Source: an uncultured Marinifilum sp.
Lineage (GTDB): Bacteria; Bacteroidota; Bacteroidia; Bacteroidales; Marinifilaceae
Length of the DNA stretch: 64,000 nucleotides
Reading direction: 5' to 3'
Assembly: GCF_963677195.1 (NCBI RefSeq)
Contig: NZ_OY781918.1
Coordinates: forward strand, 1,476,923-1,540,922
The notes under the pieces were generated by a model. The model did not search any database. It was not told where the DNA came from and was given only the letters and a program-made list of their open reading frames with translations. The translations under genes were made by a program, and so were the position numbers. Position 1 is the first letter of the stretch; each line of letters begins with the position of its first letter. Positions 45,055 through 55,017 of the stretch are shown here, in pieces.

Positions 45055-45609
45055 ATGTCACGAATTGGAAAATTACCTATCAATTTGCCTGCCGGAGTAA
45101 GCGTAACGGTAAATAAAGATAATTCAGTAGTTGTTAAAGGGCCTAAAGGTGAATTAACACAACAAATTGACACTGAAATTAAAGTTTCTGTAGAGGAAAA
45201 CAAAGTTGTTCTTGAGCGTCCTTCTGATCAGAAGAGACACAAATCAATGCACGGTTTATATCGTTCATTGATGAACAATATGGTATTTGGTGTTACTGAG
45301 GGATATAAGATTGAGCAAGAGCTTGTTGGTGTTGGATACCGTGCTACTTCTAGAGGTCAGATTTTAGAATTAGCTTTAGGTTATTCTCACCTTATTCACT
45401 TGGAGATTGCTGCTGAGGTTAAAGTAACAGCAGTAACCGAAAAGCGTGCTAATCCTATCATTACTCTTGAGAGTTGCGATAAGCAATTGGTAGGTCAGGT
45501 TGCAGCAAAAATCAGATCATTCAGAAAACCTGAACCATATAAAGGAAAAGGTGTTAAATTTGTTGGAGAACAGCTTAGAAGAAAAGCTGGTAAATCTGCA
45601 GGTAAATAA
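45055..45609 (+). CDS. rplF: 50S ribosomal protein L6
   Basis: L6 lies near the factor-binding centre. SRIGKLPINLPAGVSV starts the protein and KPEPYKGKGVKFVGEQLRRK is the C-terminal signature; 184 residues. It is the only gene in the cluster with a full AAGGAGG ribosome-binding site. Confidence 0.98.
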   Translation: MSRIGKLPINLPAGVSVTVNKDNSVVVKGPKGELTQQIDTEIKVSVEENKVVLERPSDQKRHKSMHGLYRSLMNNMVFGVTEGYKIEQELVGVGYRATSRGQILELALGYSHLIHLEIAAEVKVTAVTEKRANPIITLESCDKQLVGQVAAKIRSFRKPEPYKGKGVKFVGEQLRRKAGKSAGK

Positions 45610-45627
45610 TTTCTAAAACAGTAAATT

Positions 45628-45984
45628 ATGGCTTTAACTAAGCAAGAAAGAAGACTAAGAATTAAAAGAAGAATTCGTAAGTCTGTTTCTGGAACTGCTG
45701 AAAGACCAAGAATGTCAGTTTTTCGTTCTAATAAGCAGATTTCAGTGCAATTGATAGATGATCTTTCAGGAAAAACTTTGGTAGCTACTAGCTCATTAAT
45801 CAAAGAGATTGCTGAAAAATCAGTAAATAAAATTGAACAAGCAGAATTAGTAGGACAAGTTATTGCTGAAAAAGCAAAAGAAGCTGGTTTTACTAGTGTT
45901 GTTTTCGATAGAAATGGTTATCTATACCATGGTAGAGTTAAATCTTTAGCGGACGCTGCTCGTAAAAGTGGCCTTAAATTTTAA
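45628..45984 (+). CDS. rplR: 50S ribosomal protein L18
   Basis: L18 binds 5S r[23 protein letters not shown] at the start and [20 protein letters not shown] at the end identify it; 118 residues, 18 nt after rplF. Confidence 0.97.
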   Translation: MALTKQERRLRIKRRIRKSVSGTAERPRMSVFRSNKQISVQLIDDLSGKTLVATSSLIKEIAEKSVNKIEQAELVGQVIAEKAKEAGFTSVVFDRNGYLYHGRVKSLADAARKSGLKF

Positions 45985-45989
45985 TAATT

Positions 45990-46502
45990 ATGGCAGATAT
46001 CAAAAATGTTAAGACAAGCGATGCAGAGCTAAAAGATAGACTGGTTGCTATTAATCGTGTTACCAAAGTAACAAAAGGTGGTAGAACTTTCAGTTTTTCA
46101 GCAATTGTTGTTGTAGGTAATGAAAATGGATTAGTAGGATGGGGACTTGGTAAAGCAAACGAAGTTACCACAGCTATTTCTAAAGGAGTAGACGCTGCTA
46201 AGAAAAATTTGATTAAAGTACCTGTTTACAAAGGAACTATTCCTCACGAACAACTTTCGAGATTTGGTGGAGCAGAGGTTTTCATTAAACCTGCTTCTCA
46301 TGGTACCGGTGTTAAAGCTGGTGGTGCGATGCGTGCAGTATTGGAGAGTGTTGGAGTAACTGATGTACTTGCTAAATCAAAAGGTTCATCAAACCCTCAC
46401 AACCTTGTGAAAGCAACTTTCGAAGCTCTTGCTGAATTAAGAGATGCACATACTGTTGCTGAACAAAGAGGTGTTTCATTGGATAAAGTGTTTAACGGTT
46501 AA
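45990..46502 (+). CDS. rpsE: 30S ribosomal protein S5
   Basis: S5 helps set decoding accuracy. The signature is [20 protein letters not shown] and the second domain contains [19 protein letters not shown]; 170 residues. rpmD starts 11 nt later. Confidence 0.98.
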   Translation: MADIKNVKTSDAELKDRLVAINRVTKVTKGGRTFSFSAIVVVGNENGLVGWGLGKANEVTTAISKGVDAAKKNLIKVPVYKGTIPHEQLSRFGGAEVFIKPASHGTGVKAGGAMRAVLESVGVTDVLAKSKGSSNPHNLVKATFEALAELRDAHTVAEQRGVSLDKVFNG

Positions 46503-46513
46503 GAATTAGGGAA

Positions 46514-46690
46514 ATGGCTAAGATTAAAATTACTCAAATCAAGAGCAAAATCGGAAGTACCGATCGCCAGAAAAGAACCTTGGAAGCATTAGGTTTGAAT
46601 AAAATCAATGCTACTGTTGAGCACGAAGCTACACCTCAGATAAAAGGTATGGTTGTAAAGGTGCAACACTTGGTTTCCGTAGAAGAATAA
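46514..46690 (+). CDS. rpmD: 50S ribosomal protein L30
   Basis: A short gene of 58 codons between rpsE and rplO, where L30 is expected. It starts [20 protein letters not shown] and has the family segment [19 protein letters not shown]; the small size fits L30. Confidence 0.95.
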   Translation: MAKIKITQIKSKIGSTDRQKRTLEALGLNKINATVEHEATPQIKGMVVKVQHLVSVEE

Positions 46691-46720
46691 ATCATTGTAA
46701 ATATTTAGAAATAAATAGAT

Positions 46721-47167
46721 ATGGACTTAAGTAACTTAAAACCCGCAGCTGGTTCTGTAAAGACAAATAAAAGAATAGGTCGCGGACAAGGATCTGGTAG
46801 AGGTGGAACCTCAACTAGAGGACATAAAGGTGCGAAGTCAAGATCTGGATACTCTAAGAAAGTTGGATTCGAAGGTGGTCAAATGCCTTTACAACGAAGA
46901 GTTCCTAAGTTTGGATTTAAGAACATCAACAGAAAAGAATATAAAGCTATTAATGTTGACGTTTTACAAGCATTAGCAGAAAAAAATAACATTACTGTTA
47001 TTGATATTGACGTAATCGTGAATGCTGGTTTAGCATCGAAAAACAATCATGTTAAAATTTTAGGTAACGGAACATTGACTGCTAAGCTTGAAGTTAAAGC
47101 TCACGCATTCTCAAAATCTGCTCAATCAGCGATTGAAGCGGTAGAAGGATCAGTTGTTAAATTGTAA
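46721..47167 (+). CDS. rplO: 50S ribosomal protein L15
   Basis: L15 binds 23S rRNA. The Gly/Arg-rich N-terminal part (GRGQGSGRGGTSTRGHKGAK) and FEGGQMPLQRRVPKFGF are diagnostic; 148 residues. secY follows after 9 nt. Confidence 0.98.
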   Translation: MDLSNLKPAAGSVKTNKRIGRGQGSGRGGTSTRGHKGAKSRSGYSKKVGFEGGQMPLQRRVPKFGFKNINRKEYKAINVDVLQALAEKNNITVIDIDVIVNAGLASKNNHVKILGNGTLTAKLEVKAHAFSKSAQSAIEAVEGSVVKL

Positions 47168-47176
47168 GTTTATATA

Positions 47177-48520
47177 ATGAAAGGTTTAATAGAAACATTG
47201 AAGAACATCTGGAAGATTGAGGATTTAAGATCTCGTATTTTAACTACTCTAGGTCTTCTATTAGTCTACCGTTTAGGTGCTAAGGTGGTTTTGCCAGGTA
47301 TCGACCCGGCTCATTTAGAAGCGTTAAAATCACAAACTTCCGATGGAGTATTGGGTTTGTTAAACATGTTTTCGGGAGGGGCGTTTGCAAATGCATCCAT
47401 CTTTGCTCTTGGAATTATGCCATACATATCCGCTTCCATTGTAATCCAGTTAATGGGAATTGCGGTTCCTTATTTTCAAAGATTGCAGCGTGAAGGTGAA
47501 AGTGGACGTAGAAAAATTAATCAAATTACCCGTTACTTAACAGTGGTTATCCTTGTTCTTCAAGCACCAGGATATTTATTAAACTTACATACAACATTAC
47601 CTGAAGCAGCCTTTATTCTTAAAGGTACATTCTTTACTATATCTTCTGTGGTTATACTTGCAGCAGGATCAATGTTTATCATGTGGTTGGGTGAAAAAAT
47701 TACCGACAAAGGTATTGGTAATGGTATTTCTATAATCATCATGATAGGTATTATCGCAAGATTACCATTCTCGTTTATTGCTGAATTAGGATCTAGAATT
47801 GAAGGACAAGGCGGTGGTTTAATCGTTCTTGTTTTAGAGATTGTAATGCTATTCTTCATTTTTGTAGTAACTATCATGTTAGTGCAAGGAACGAGAAAGA
47901 TACCAGTACAGTATGCAAAGAGAATTGTAGGTAACAAACAATATGGTGGAGTTCGCCAGTACATTCCTTTAAAAGTGAATGCTGCTGGTGTAATGCCAAT
48001 CATTTTTGCACAAGCAATTATGTTTTTGCCAATGGCGTTTGTTAACTATGCTAGTTCGGATGCATTAACAGGTGTAGCTGCAGCTTTATCTAATTTTACC
48101 GGATTTTGGTACAACGCACTATTTTTTGTGATGATTGTATTATTCACATATTTCTATACAGCGATTACTGTTAATCCTACTCAAATGGCAGAGGATATGA
48201 AAAAGAATGGTGGTTTTATTCCTGGAATTAAACCTGGAAAGAAAACTATTGACTTTTTGGATACGGTTATGTCGCGTATAACTTTACCAGGATCATTATT
48301 TCTTGGTTTAGTGGCAATTTTGCCTGCTTTTGCAAGGATTGCTGGGGTGAATAATCAATTTGCACAATTCTATGGTGGTACTTCATTATTGATTTTAGTT
48401 GGTGTAGTGTTAGATACATTACAACAAATTGAGTCACATTTATTGATGCGTCATTACGATGGATTAATGAAGTCTGGTAGAATTAAAGGTAAAACTCCTG
48501 GAGGAGCTGCTGCTTATTAA
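47177..48520 (+). CDS. secY: Preprotein translocase subunit SecY
   Basis: The ten-helix pore of the Sec translocon, 447 residues. IFALGIMPYISASIVIQLMG and GIGNGISIIIMIGI are the two SecY signatures. All ten helices appear intact. The exported proteins noted elsewhere in the window depend on it. Confidence 0.98.
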   Translation: MKGLIETLKNIWKIEDLRSRILTTLGLLLVYRLGAKVVLPGIDPAHLEALKSQTSDGVLGLLNMFSGGAFANASIFALGIMPYISASIVIQLMGIAVPYFQRLQREGESGRRKINQITRYLTVVILVLQAPGYLLNLHTTLPEAAFILKGTFFTISSVVILAAGSMFIMWLGEKITDKGIGNGISIIIMIGIIARLPFSFIAELGSRIEGQGGGLIVLVLEIVMLFFIFVVTIMLVQGTRKIPVQYAKRIVGNKQYGGVRQYIPLKVNAAGVMPIIFAQAIMFLPMAFVNYASSDALTGVAAALSNFTGFWYNALFFVMIVLFTYFYTAITVNPTQMAEDMKKNGGFIPGIKPGKKTIDFLDTVMSRITLPGSLFLGLVAILPAFARIAGVNNQFAQFYGGTSLLILVGVVLDTLQQIESHLLMRHYDGLMKSGRIKGKTPGGAAAY

Positions 48521-48541
48521 AATATTTTTGCTTTCTTTGCA

Positions 48542-49303
48542 ATGATTTTTTATAAGACAGAGGAAGAGATTAATTTACTAAATAAAAGTAATAATCTGGT
48601 AGCTAGGACTTTAGGTGAAATATCTAAAGTCATAGCTCCAGGTATTTCTACCTTATGCTTAGATAAAATTGCAGAGGAATATATAAGAGACAATGGAGGT
48701 TTGCCTGCGTTTCTTAATTATGATGGATTTCCTAATACTTTATGTGTTTCTGTAAATAATGAAGTAGTACATGGTGTTCCATCTTCCTATGAGTTGAAAG
48801 AAGGTGATATTGTATCTTGCGATTGTGGTGTTGTTTTGAATGGTTTTTATGGCGATTCTGCTTACACATTCTCAATTGGGAAAATTGATTCGGAGATTCA
48901 ACAACTCTTGGAGGTTACTAAAAAAGCTCTTCAGAAAGGAATTGAGAAGGCTATTGATGGTAATCATTTAGGAGATATCGGTTTTGCTGTTCAAAGACAT
49001 GCTGAGAATAATAATTTTTCAGTAGTTAAAGAAATGGTAGGGCACGGAATAGGAAAAAATCTTCATGAAGATCCTCAAGTTCCTAATTATGGAAGAAATG
49101 GAAGGGGATTAAAATTGAGAGATGGATTAGTACTGGCAATTGAACCAATGATTAATCTTGGAAAAAGAGAGATCTATACTAAGGATGATGGATGGACAAT
49201 TGTAACGGCCGATGGTAAAGCATCAGCTCATTTTGAACAAACTATTGTAGTTCGAAAGGGTAAGGCTCAGATCCTGTCCGGTTTTGAATTTATTGAAGAA
49301 TAA
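48542..49303 (+). CDS. map: Methionine aminopeptidase (type I)
   Basis: Removes the initiator Met. The metal ligands lie in [17 protein letters not shown] (two Asp), the [20 protein letters not shown] segment (His) and near the end AIEPMINLG and HFEQTIVV (two Glu). Length 253. There is no adk gene between secY and map. Confidence 0.97.
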   Translation: MIFYKTEEEINLLNKSNNLVARTLGEISKVIAPGISTLCLDKIAEEYIRDNGGLPAFLNYDGFPNTLCVSVNNEVVHGVPSSYELKEGDIVSCDCGVVLNGFYGDSAYTFSIGKIDSEIQQLLEVTKKALQKGIEKAIDGNHLGDIGFAVQRHAENNNFSVVKEMVGHGIGKNLHEDPQVPNYGRNGRGLKLRDGLVLAIEPMINLGKREIYTKDDGWTIVTADGKASAHFEQTIVVRKGKAQILSGFEFIEE

Positions 49304-49325
49304 TCAAATAAAAATAATAGAGCTT

Positions 49326-49547
49326 ATGGCTAAACAGCCTTCAATAGAACAAGACGGTACTATTACCGAGGCATTATCAAATGCTATGTTTCGTGTAGAA
49401 CTTGAGAACGGTCATGTGATTACTGCTCACATTTCCGGTAAAATGAGAATGCACTACATTAAGATCTTACCTGGTGATAAAGTAAAGGTTGAAATGTCAC
49501 CTTATGATCTTACTAAAGGGCGCATTACTTTTAGATACAAAAATTAA
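49326..49547 (+). CDS. infA: Translation initiation factor IF-1
   Basis: IF-1 blocks the A site during initiation. The ATG at 49326 ([20 protein letters not shown]) gives the standard 73 residues. An in-frame ATG at 49284 inside the map 3' end would add 14 unrelated residues and is rejected. [13 protein letters not shown] closes the S1-like domain. Confidence 0.97.
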   Translation: MAKQPSIEQDGTITEALSNAMFRVELENGHVITAHISGKMRMHYIKILPGDKVKVEMSPYDLTKGRITFRYKN

Positions 49548-49559
49548 ATTTCGATAAAA

Positions 49560-49676
49560 ATGAAAGTAAGAGCATCTGTAAAGAAACGTTCTGAAGATTG
49601 TAAAATCGTAAGAAGAAAAGGACGTTTGTATGTGATTAATAAAAAGAACCCTAAGTTCAAACAACGTCAGGGGTAA
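49560..49676 (+). CDS. rpmJ: 50S ribosomal protein L36 (zinc-free)
   Basis: A 38-residue gene between infA and rps[21 protein letters not shown] and NPKFKQRQG identify L36. Of the usual three Cys and one His zinc ligands only Cys14 remains, so it should not bind zinc. Confidence 0.96.
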   Translation: MKVRASVKKRSEDCKIVRRKGRLYVINKKNPKFKQRQG

Positions 49677-49711
49677 TTTAGTTAATTTTGTAATAGATAA
49701 ATATTTAATTT

Positions 49712-50089
49712 ATGGCTAGAATTGTTGGAGTTGATTTGCCTCAAAACAAGAGAGGTGAGATTAGCTTGACTTATATCTTTGGTATCGGTCGTAGCGCAGC
49801 TCGTCAAATATTAGACGAAGCTGGCGTTTCTTATGAGACAAAGGTAAAAGATTGGAGCGATGATGAATCTGCTAAGATTCGTCAGGCGATTAATGCAAAC
49901 TTTAAGGTTGAGGGGGAGTTGCGTTCATTAAATCAACTGAATATTAAGCGTTTGATGGATATCGGATGTTACCGAGGAATCCGTCATCGTATTGGTTTGC
50001 CAGTGCGTGGACAGAAAACAAAGAACAACTCACGTACAAGAAAAGGTAAGAGAAAAACAGTTGCAAACAAAAAGAAAGCGACTAAATAA
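49712..50089 (+). CDS. rpsM: 30S ribosomal protein S13
   Basis: S13 contacts tRNA and bridges subunits. Begins [19 protein letters not shown], with [20 protein letters not shown] as signature; 125 residues with a basic tail. It starts the alpha part of the cluster with no obvious promoter in the 35-nt gap. Confidence 0.98.
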   Translation: MARIVGVDLPQNKRGEISLTYIFGIGRSAARQILDEAGVSYETKVKDWSDDESAKIRQAINANFKVEGELRSLNQLNIKRLMDIGCYRGIRHRIGLPVRGQKTKNNSRTRKGKRKTVANKKKATK

Positions 50090-50099
50090 TTGTTAAGTT

Positions 50100-50489
50100 A
50101 TGGCAAAGAAGTCAACATCAGTAAAGAAAAAAGTTGTGAAAATTGAGGCTGTTGGACAGGCTCATATTCATTCATCTTTTAACAATATTATTATCTCTTT
50201 AACTAACAATAGCGGACAAGTTATTTCTTGGTCTTCAGCAGGTAAAATGGGCTTTAGAGGTTCTAAAAAGAATACTCCTTATGCTGCTCAGCAAGCTGCT
50301 ACAGATTGTGGAAAAGTTGCTCACGATTTAGGTTTGAGAAAAGTAAAAGTATTTGTTAAAGGTCCAGGAAACGGTCGTGAATCTGCAATTCGTGCTATTA
50401 ATTCATGTGGAATTGATATTTCGGAAATCGTAGATGTAACTCCACTACCACACAACGGATGTCGTCCTCCTAAGAGACGTAGAGTTTAA
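50100..50489 (+). CDS. rpsK: 30S ribosomal protein S11
   Basis: S11 shapes the platform where mRNA leaves. [19 protein letters not shown] and GVD-type C-terminal [16 protein letters not shown] are characteristic; 129 residues. A 135-nt gap separates it from rpsD. Confidence 0.98.
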   Translation: MAKKSTSVKKKVVKIEAVGQAHIHSSFNNIIISLTNNSGQVISWSSAGKMGFRGSKKNTPYAAQQAATDCGKVAHDLGLRKVKVFVKGPGNGRESAIRAINSCGIDISEIVDVTPLPHNGCRPPKRRRV

Positions 50490-50624
50490 TAGATATAGAG
50501 TTTAATAAAAAATGTAAACTTTAATTTGAATTAATTTTTGAATCCTCTCAAAAATCGCGGTGATTTGATAATTCGAATTAATTTGCAAAGTTTCTATTAT
50601 TAGAAAAATTTAAATTTTGAAAGC
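50490..50624 (+). promoter_or_regulatory. 135-nt rpsK-rpsD spacer, candidate leader of rpsD
   Basis: One of the two largest gaps inside the cluster. AATCGCGGTGATT can fold (AAATC/GATTT arms at 50552-50566), and two GAATTAATTT copies (50529-50538 and 50574-50583) occur. No TAnnTTTG promoter is clear. S4 is an autoregulator in many bacteria, so an S4-binding leader is conceivable. Confidence 0.35.
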
Positions 50625-51233
50625 ATGGCTAGATATATAGGACCAAAGTCAAAAATAGCTAGAAAATTTGGTGAGCCAATTTTTGGACCTGATAAGGCAT
50701 TTGAAAACAAAAATTACCCTCCAGGACAGCACGGTAACAGCCGTAGAAGAAAAAAAATGTCTGAATACGGGGTACAATTGAAAGAAAAGCAAAAAGCAAA
50801 ATACACTTATGGTGTGTTAGAGAAGCAATTCTCAAACTTATTTAAAAAAGCCGCGAGAAGTAAAGGTATTACCGGTGAGGTTTTGTTACAACTTCTTGAA
50901 TGTCGTTTAGATAACGTTATTTTCAGATTAGGTGTTGCTCCAACAAGATCAGCTGCTCGTCAGTTGGTTAGCCACAAACACGTAACTGTAAATGGTGAAA
51001 TCTGTAACATCCCTTCTTATTCGGTAAAATCTGGAGATATTATTGGAATTCGTGAAAAATCGAAATCCTTAGAAGTTATTACCGATTCTTTATCAGCTGC
51101 CAGATATAACCAATCATCTTGGTTGGAATGGGATCAAACCTCTCTTAGTGGTAAGTTTCTTAACGTACCAGAAAGAACAGAAATTCCTGAAAATATCAAG
51201 GAACAGTTAATCGTTGAATTGTATTCTAAGTAA
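50625..51233 (+). CDS. rpsD: 30S ribosomal protein S4
   Basis: S4 is a primary 16S binder. [20 protein letters not shown] starts the protein and the S4 domain has [20 protein letters not shown] and [13 protein letters not shown]; 202 residues. Its N-terminal region has no zinc cysteine cluster. It may regulate itself through the spacer upstream. Confidence 0.98.
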   Translation: MARYIGPKSKIARKFGEPIFGPDKAFENKNYPPGQHGNSRRRKKMSEYGVQLKEKQKAKYTYGVLEKQFSNLFKKAARSKGITGEVLLQLLECRLDNVIFRLGVAPTRSAARQLVSHKHVTVNGEICNIPSYSVKSGDIIGIREKSKSLEVITDSLSAARYNQSSWLEWDQTSLSGKFLNVPERTEIPENIKEQLIVELYSK

Positions 51234-51254
51234 TAAATAGTTAATCAGTAATTT

Positions 51255-52247
51255 ATGGCAATTTTAGCTTTCCAAAAACCGGACAAAGTTATCATGCTCG
51301 ATGCTGACGAAAGATTCGGTAAATTCGAATTTCGTCCATTAGAGCCTGGATATGGTATTACAATCGGTAACGCCTTAAGGAGAATATTACTTTCTTCTCT
51401 AGAGGGTTTTGCCATTACAACCATTAAAATTCAGGGTGTCGATCATGAATTTTCTACAATTCCGGGAGTCATCGAAGATGTAACGGAGATGATCCTGAAC
51501 CTGAAACAAGTTCGGTTTAAACAAAGAGTTGAGGAAGTGGACAATGAGTTGGTTACTGTTACCATTTCAGATCAGGAAACTTTTACAGCAGGCGATATTA
51601 ACAAGTTCCTTACCGGTTTCGAGGTGTTGAATCCTGAGCTTGTAATTTGCAGAATGGACAGCTCTGCCAAATTGCAGTTAGATTTAACTATCAATAAAGG
51701 TAGAGGTTATGTACCTTCTGTAGAGAATAAGCCTGTTGATGCAGAATTTGGTGTTATTCCAATCGACTCAATTTTTACACCTATTAAGAATGTAAAATAT
51801 GAAGTTGAGAACTATCGTGTTGAACAAAAAACTGACTACGAAAAATTGGTTTTTGAAATCACTACAGATGGTTCTGTTCATCCAAAAGATGCGTTAAAAG
51901 AAGCTGCTAAAATTCTGATTTATCACTTCATGTTGTTCTCAGACGAAAAGATTACTCTTGACTCTGACGAGAAATTCGCAAATGAAGAGTTTGATGAAGA
52001 GGTATTACATATGCGTCAGCTATTAAAAACCAAATTGGTTGATATGGATCTTTCAGTTCGTGCATTGAACTGCTTGAAGGCTGCAGATGTTGATACTTTA
52101 GGAGACTTGGTACAATACAACAGAAACGATCTACTTAAATTTAGAAACTTTGGTAAGAAATCTTTAACAGAGTTGGATGATCTATTAGTATCATTAAATC
52201 TAACTTTTGGAATGGATATTTCTAAGTACAAATTAGATAAGGAATAA
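51255..52247 (+). CDS. rpoA: DNA-directed RNA polymerase subunit alpha
   Basis: The N-terminal domain (to about 235) has [20 protein letters not shown] for dimer assembly; the C-terminal domain (about 255-320) has [19 protein letters not shown] and [16 protein letters not shown], the DNA and activator-contacting helices. Length 330 is normal. rplQ follows after 6 nt. Confidence 0.98.
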   Translation: MAILAFQKPDKVIMLDADERFGKFEFRPLEPGYGITIGNALRRILLSSLEGFAITTIKIQGVDHEFSTIPGVIEDVTEMILNLKQVRFKQRVEEVDNELVTVTISDQETFTAGDINKFLTGFEVLNPELVICRMDSSAKLQLDLTINKGRGYVPSVENKPVDAEFGVIPIDSIFTPIKNVKYEVENYRVEQKTDYEKLVFEITTDGSVHPKDALKEAAKILIYHFMLFSDEKITLDSDEKFANEEFDEEVLHMRQLLKTKLVDMDLSVRALNCLKAADVDTLGDLVQYNRNDLLKFRNFGKKSLTELDDLLVSLNLTFGMDISKYKLDKE

Positions 52248-52253
52248 GGGAAA

Positions 52254-52751
52254 ATGAGACATAGAAAGAAATTTAATCATTTAGGGAGAAAAGTAGCTCA
52301 TAGAAAAGCAATGCTTTCAAATATGGCTTCTTCCTTGATTTTGCATAAAAGAATCTCGACTACTACAGCTAAAGCAAAAGCTTTAAAAATGTATGTTGAG
52401 CCGCTAATTACAAAAAGTAAAGTAGACAGTACGCATTCTAGACGTGTTGTATTTGGATACTTGAAGCAAAAAGAAGCGGTAACTGAGTTATTCAGAGAGG
52501 TATCACCAAAAATTACTAATCGTAATGGTGGTTATACTAGAATTTTAAAAACAGGTAACCGTTTAGGTGATAATGCTGAGATGTGTATTGTTGAGTTAGT
52601 TGATTTTAACGAAACTTATACTACAGAAAAGAAAGCTGAAGCTAAAAAGTCTACAAGAAGAAGACGTGGAGGTAAATCTGCTGCTAAAGCAGAAACTACC
52701 GAAACTGTTGAGGCTAAAGCTGACGAGGCAACAGATAAAAAGGAAGAATAG
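52254..52751 (+). CDS. rplQ: 50S ribosomal protein L17 with C-terminal extension
   Basis: The L17 core (1-120) begins [20 protein letters not shown] and contains [20 protein letters not shown]. The last 40 residues are a Lys/Ala/Glu/Thr-rich extension ([20 protein letters not shown] and onward) absent from E. coli L17. It ends the cluster; a strong terminator follows 19 nt later. Confidence 0.97.
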   Translation: MRHRKKFNHLGRKVAHRKAMLSNMASSLILHKRISTTTAKAKALKMYVEPLITKSKVDSTHSRRVVFGYLKQKEAVTELFREVSPKITNRNGGYTRILKTGNRLGDNAEMCIVELVDFNETYTTEKKAEAKKSTRRRRGGKSAAKAETTETVEAKADEATDKKEE

Positions 52752-52770
52752 TTTTCCTTTCTAATATATC

Positions 52771-52804
52771 AAAGGGGTAAAGTTAATCTTTATCCCTTTT
52801 TTAA
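52771..52804 (+). terminator. Intrinsic terminator of the ribosomal cluster
   Basis: A 12-bp stem (AAAGGGGTAAAG at 52771-52782 with CTTTATCCCTTT at 52788-52799, one wobble), 5-nt loop, then a T-run. It separates rplQ from eno. Confidence 0.88.
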
Positions 52805-52936
52805 TGCCCTAAAAAGTTTTGAAACGTTTGCGTAAAATTTTGGTAATACGTTTTAATTAAAATATGATGTTTTTTTGCATTAATTTCACGAAATTTAGGG
52901 TCTAATACAAAAGAAGTTAAATTGTTACTATTATAA

Positions 52937-54238
<1,302 letters not shown>

Positions 54239-54259
54239 TCCATATTTCATAAAACAAGA

Positions 54260-54288
54260 AAGGGATCTTTTTAAGATCCCTTTTTTTA
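54260..54288 (+). terminator. Intrinsic terminator of eno
   Basis: A perfect 10-bp stem (AAGGGATCTT at 54260-54269 with AAGATCCCTT at 54273-54282), loop TTT, then TTTTTT. It ends just before the stop of the convergent receiver gene. Confidence 0.9.
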
Positions 54289-54291
54289 TAT

Positions 54292-54810
54292 CTATAAATA
54301 TTCCTGAATTAGATTATAAATAGTTTTACATTGAAATGGTTTTGAAAGATAAGCATCCATTCCAATTTCAATGGATATTTCCTTATCATCAGAATAGTAA
54401 TTTGCGGTGAATGCAATAATCGGAGTAGGACGATTCATCTTCCTCTCTTCTTCAATTTTTCTAATTCGCAAAGAGGCTTCAATTCCTCCCATTATTGGCA
54501 TTTGAAGATCCATTAAGATAATGTCATACTCTTCCTTTGCATATAGCTCAACAGCTTGTTTCCCATTTTCGGCAATATCAACTTTCGCAACCTTATGCTT
54601 AAGATATACTTCTAAGGTTTTTCTGTTACTTGGTTGATCTTCTACCAATAAAATTTTTGCATTTTCTATTGCAATATTTGATTTATTAGGATGAGTTTTT
54701 ACTATTTGACTTGAATCAATATTTTCTTCCCAGTATATTTTTTTATTAGTCTCTATGCCTATTTTATCGAGCAATACTGAGAGCTTTTTGTTCACTGTTT
54801 TATTCATCAT
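54292..54810 (-). CDS. Orphan response-regulator receiver protein
   Basis: 172 residues: about 45 N-terminal residues without recognisable fold, then a complete receiver domain (AKILLVEDQPSNRKTLEVYL, acceptor Asp in YDIILMDLQMPIMGG, IIAFTAN, LSKPF). It has no output domain, and the sequence resembles the receivers of hybrid histidine kinases. It may act as a phosphotransfer shuttle or CheY-like effector. No kinase is adjacent. It is transcribed against eno and diverges from ettA. Confidence 0.88.
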   Translation of the reverse strand: MMNKTVNKKLSVLLDKIGIETNKKIYWEENIDSSQIVKTHPNKSNIAIENAKILLVEDQPSNRKTLEVYLKHKVAKVDIAENGKQAVELYAKEEYDIILMDLQMPIMGGIEASLRIRKIEEERKMNRPTPIIAFTANYYSDDKEISIEIGMDAYLSKPFQCKTIYNLIQEYL

Positions 54811-54970
54811 TTATACCCCGCTGATTAATATTTAAAAATAGATATTTTTAAGTACAATAAAAAATTCAAATCTTTAAATAAAATTGTATAACCGTAAATT
54901 AAAAGACTTATAAAATGATTAAGTATTGTTCTAAAAATACTTAATAAATCTAAATGAATTGCAATTTTTC

Positions 54971-54978
54971 TATTTTTG
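54971..54978 (+). promoter_or_regulatory. Candidate -7 promoter element for ettA
   Basis: TATTTTTG matches TAnnTTTG, 40 nt before the ettA ATG. No -33 TTTG at the expected distance. The remaining spacer to the receiver gene is AT-rich. Confidence 0.4.
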
Positions 54979-55017
54979 CAGTAATCATTTTTTGAAAAAA
55001 TTAAAACGAAAAATATA

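Noticed and set aside
47560..48003. 147-codon open frame on the minus strand inside secY
   Set aside because: Opposite strand of a fully conserved gene; shadow frame.
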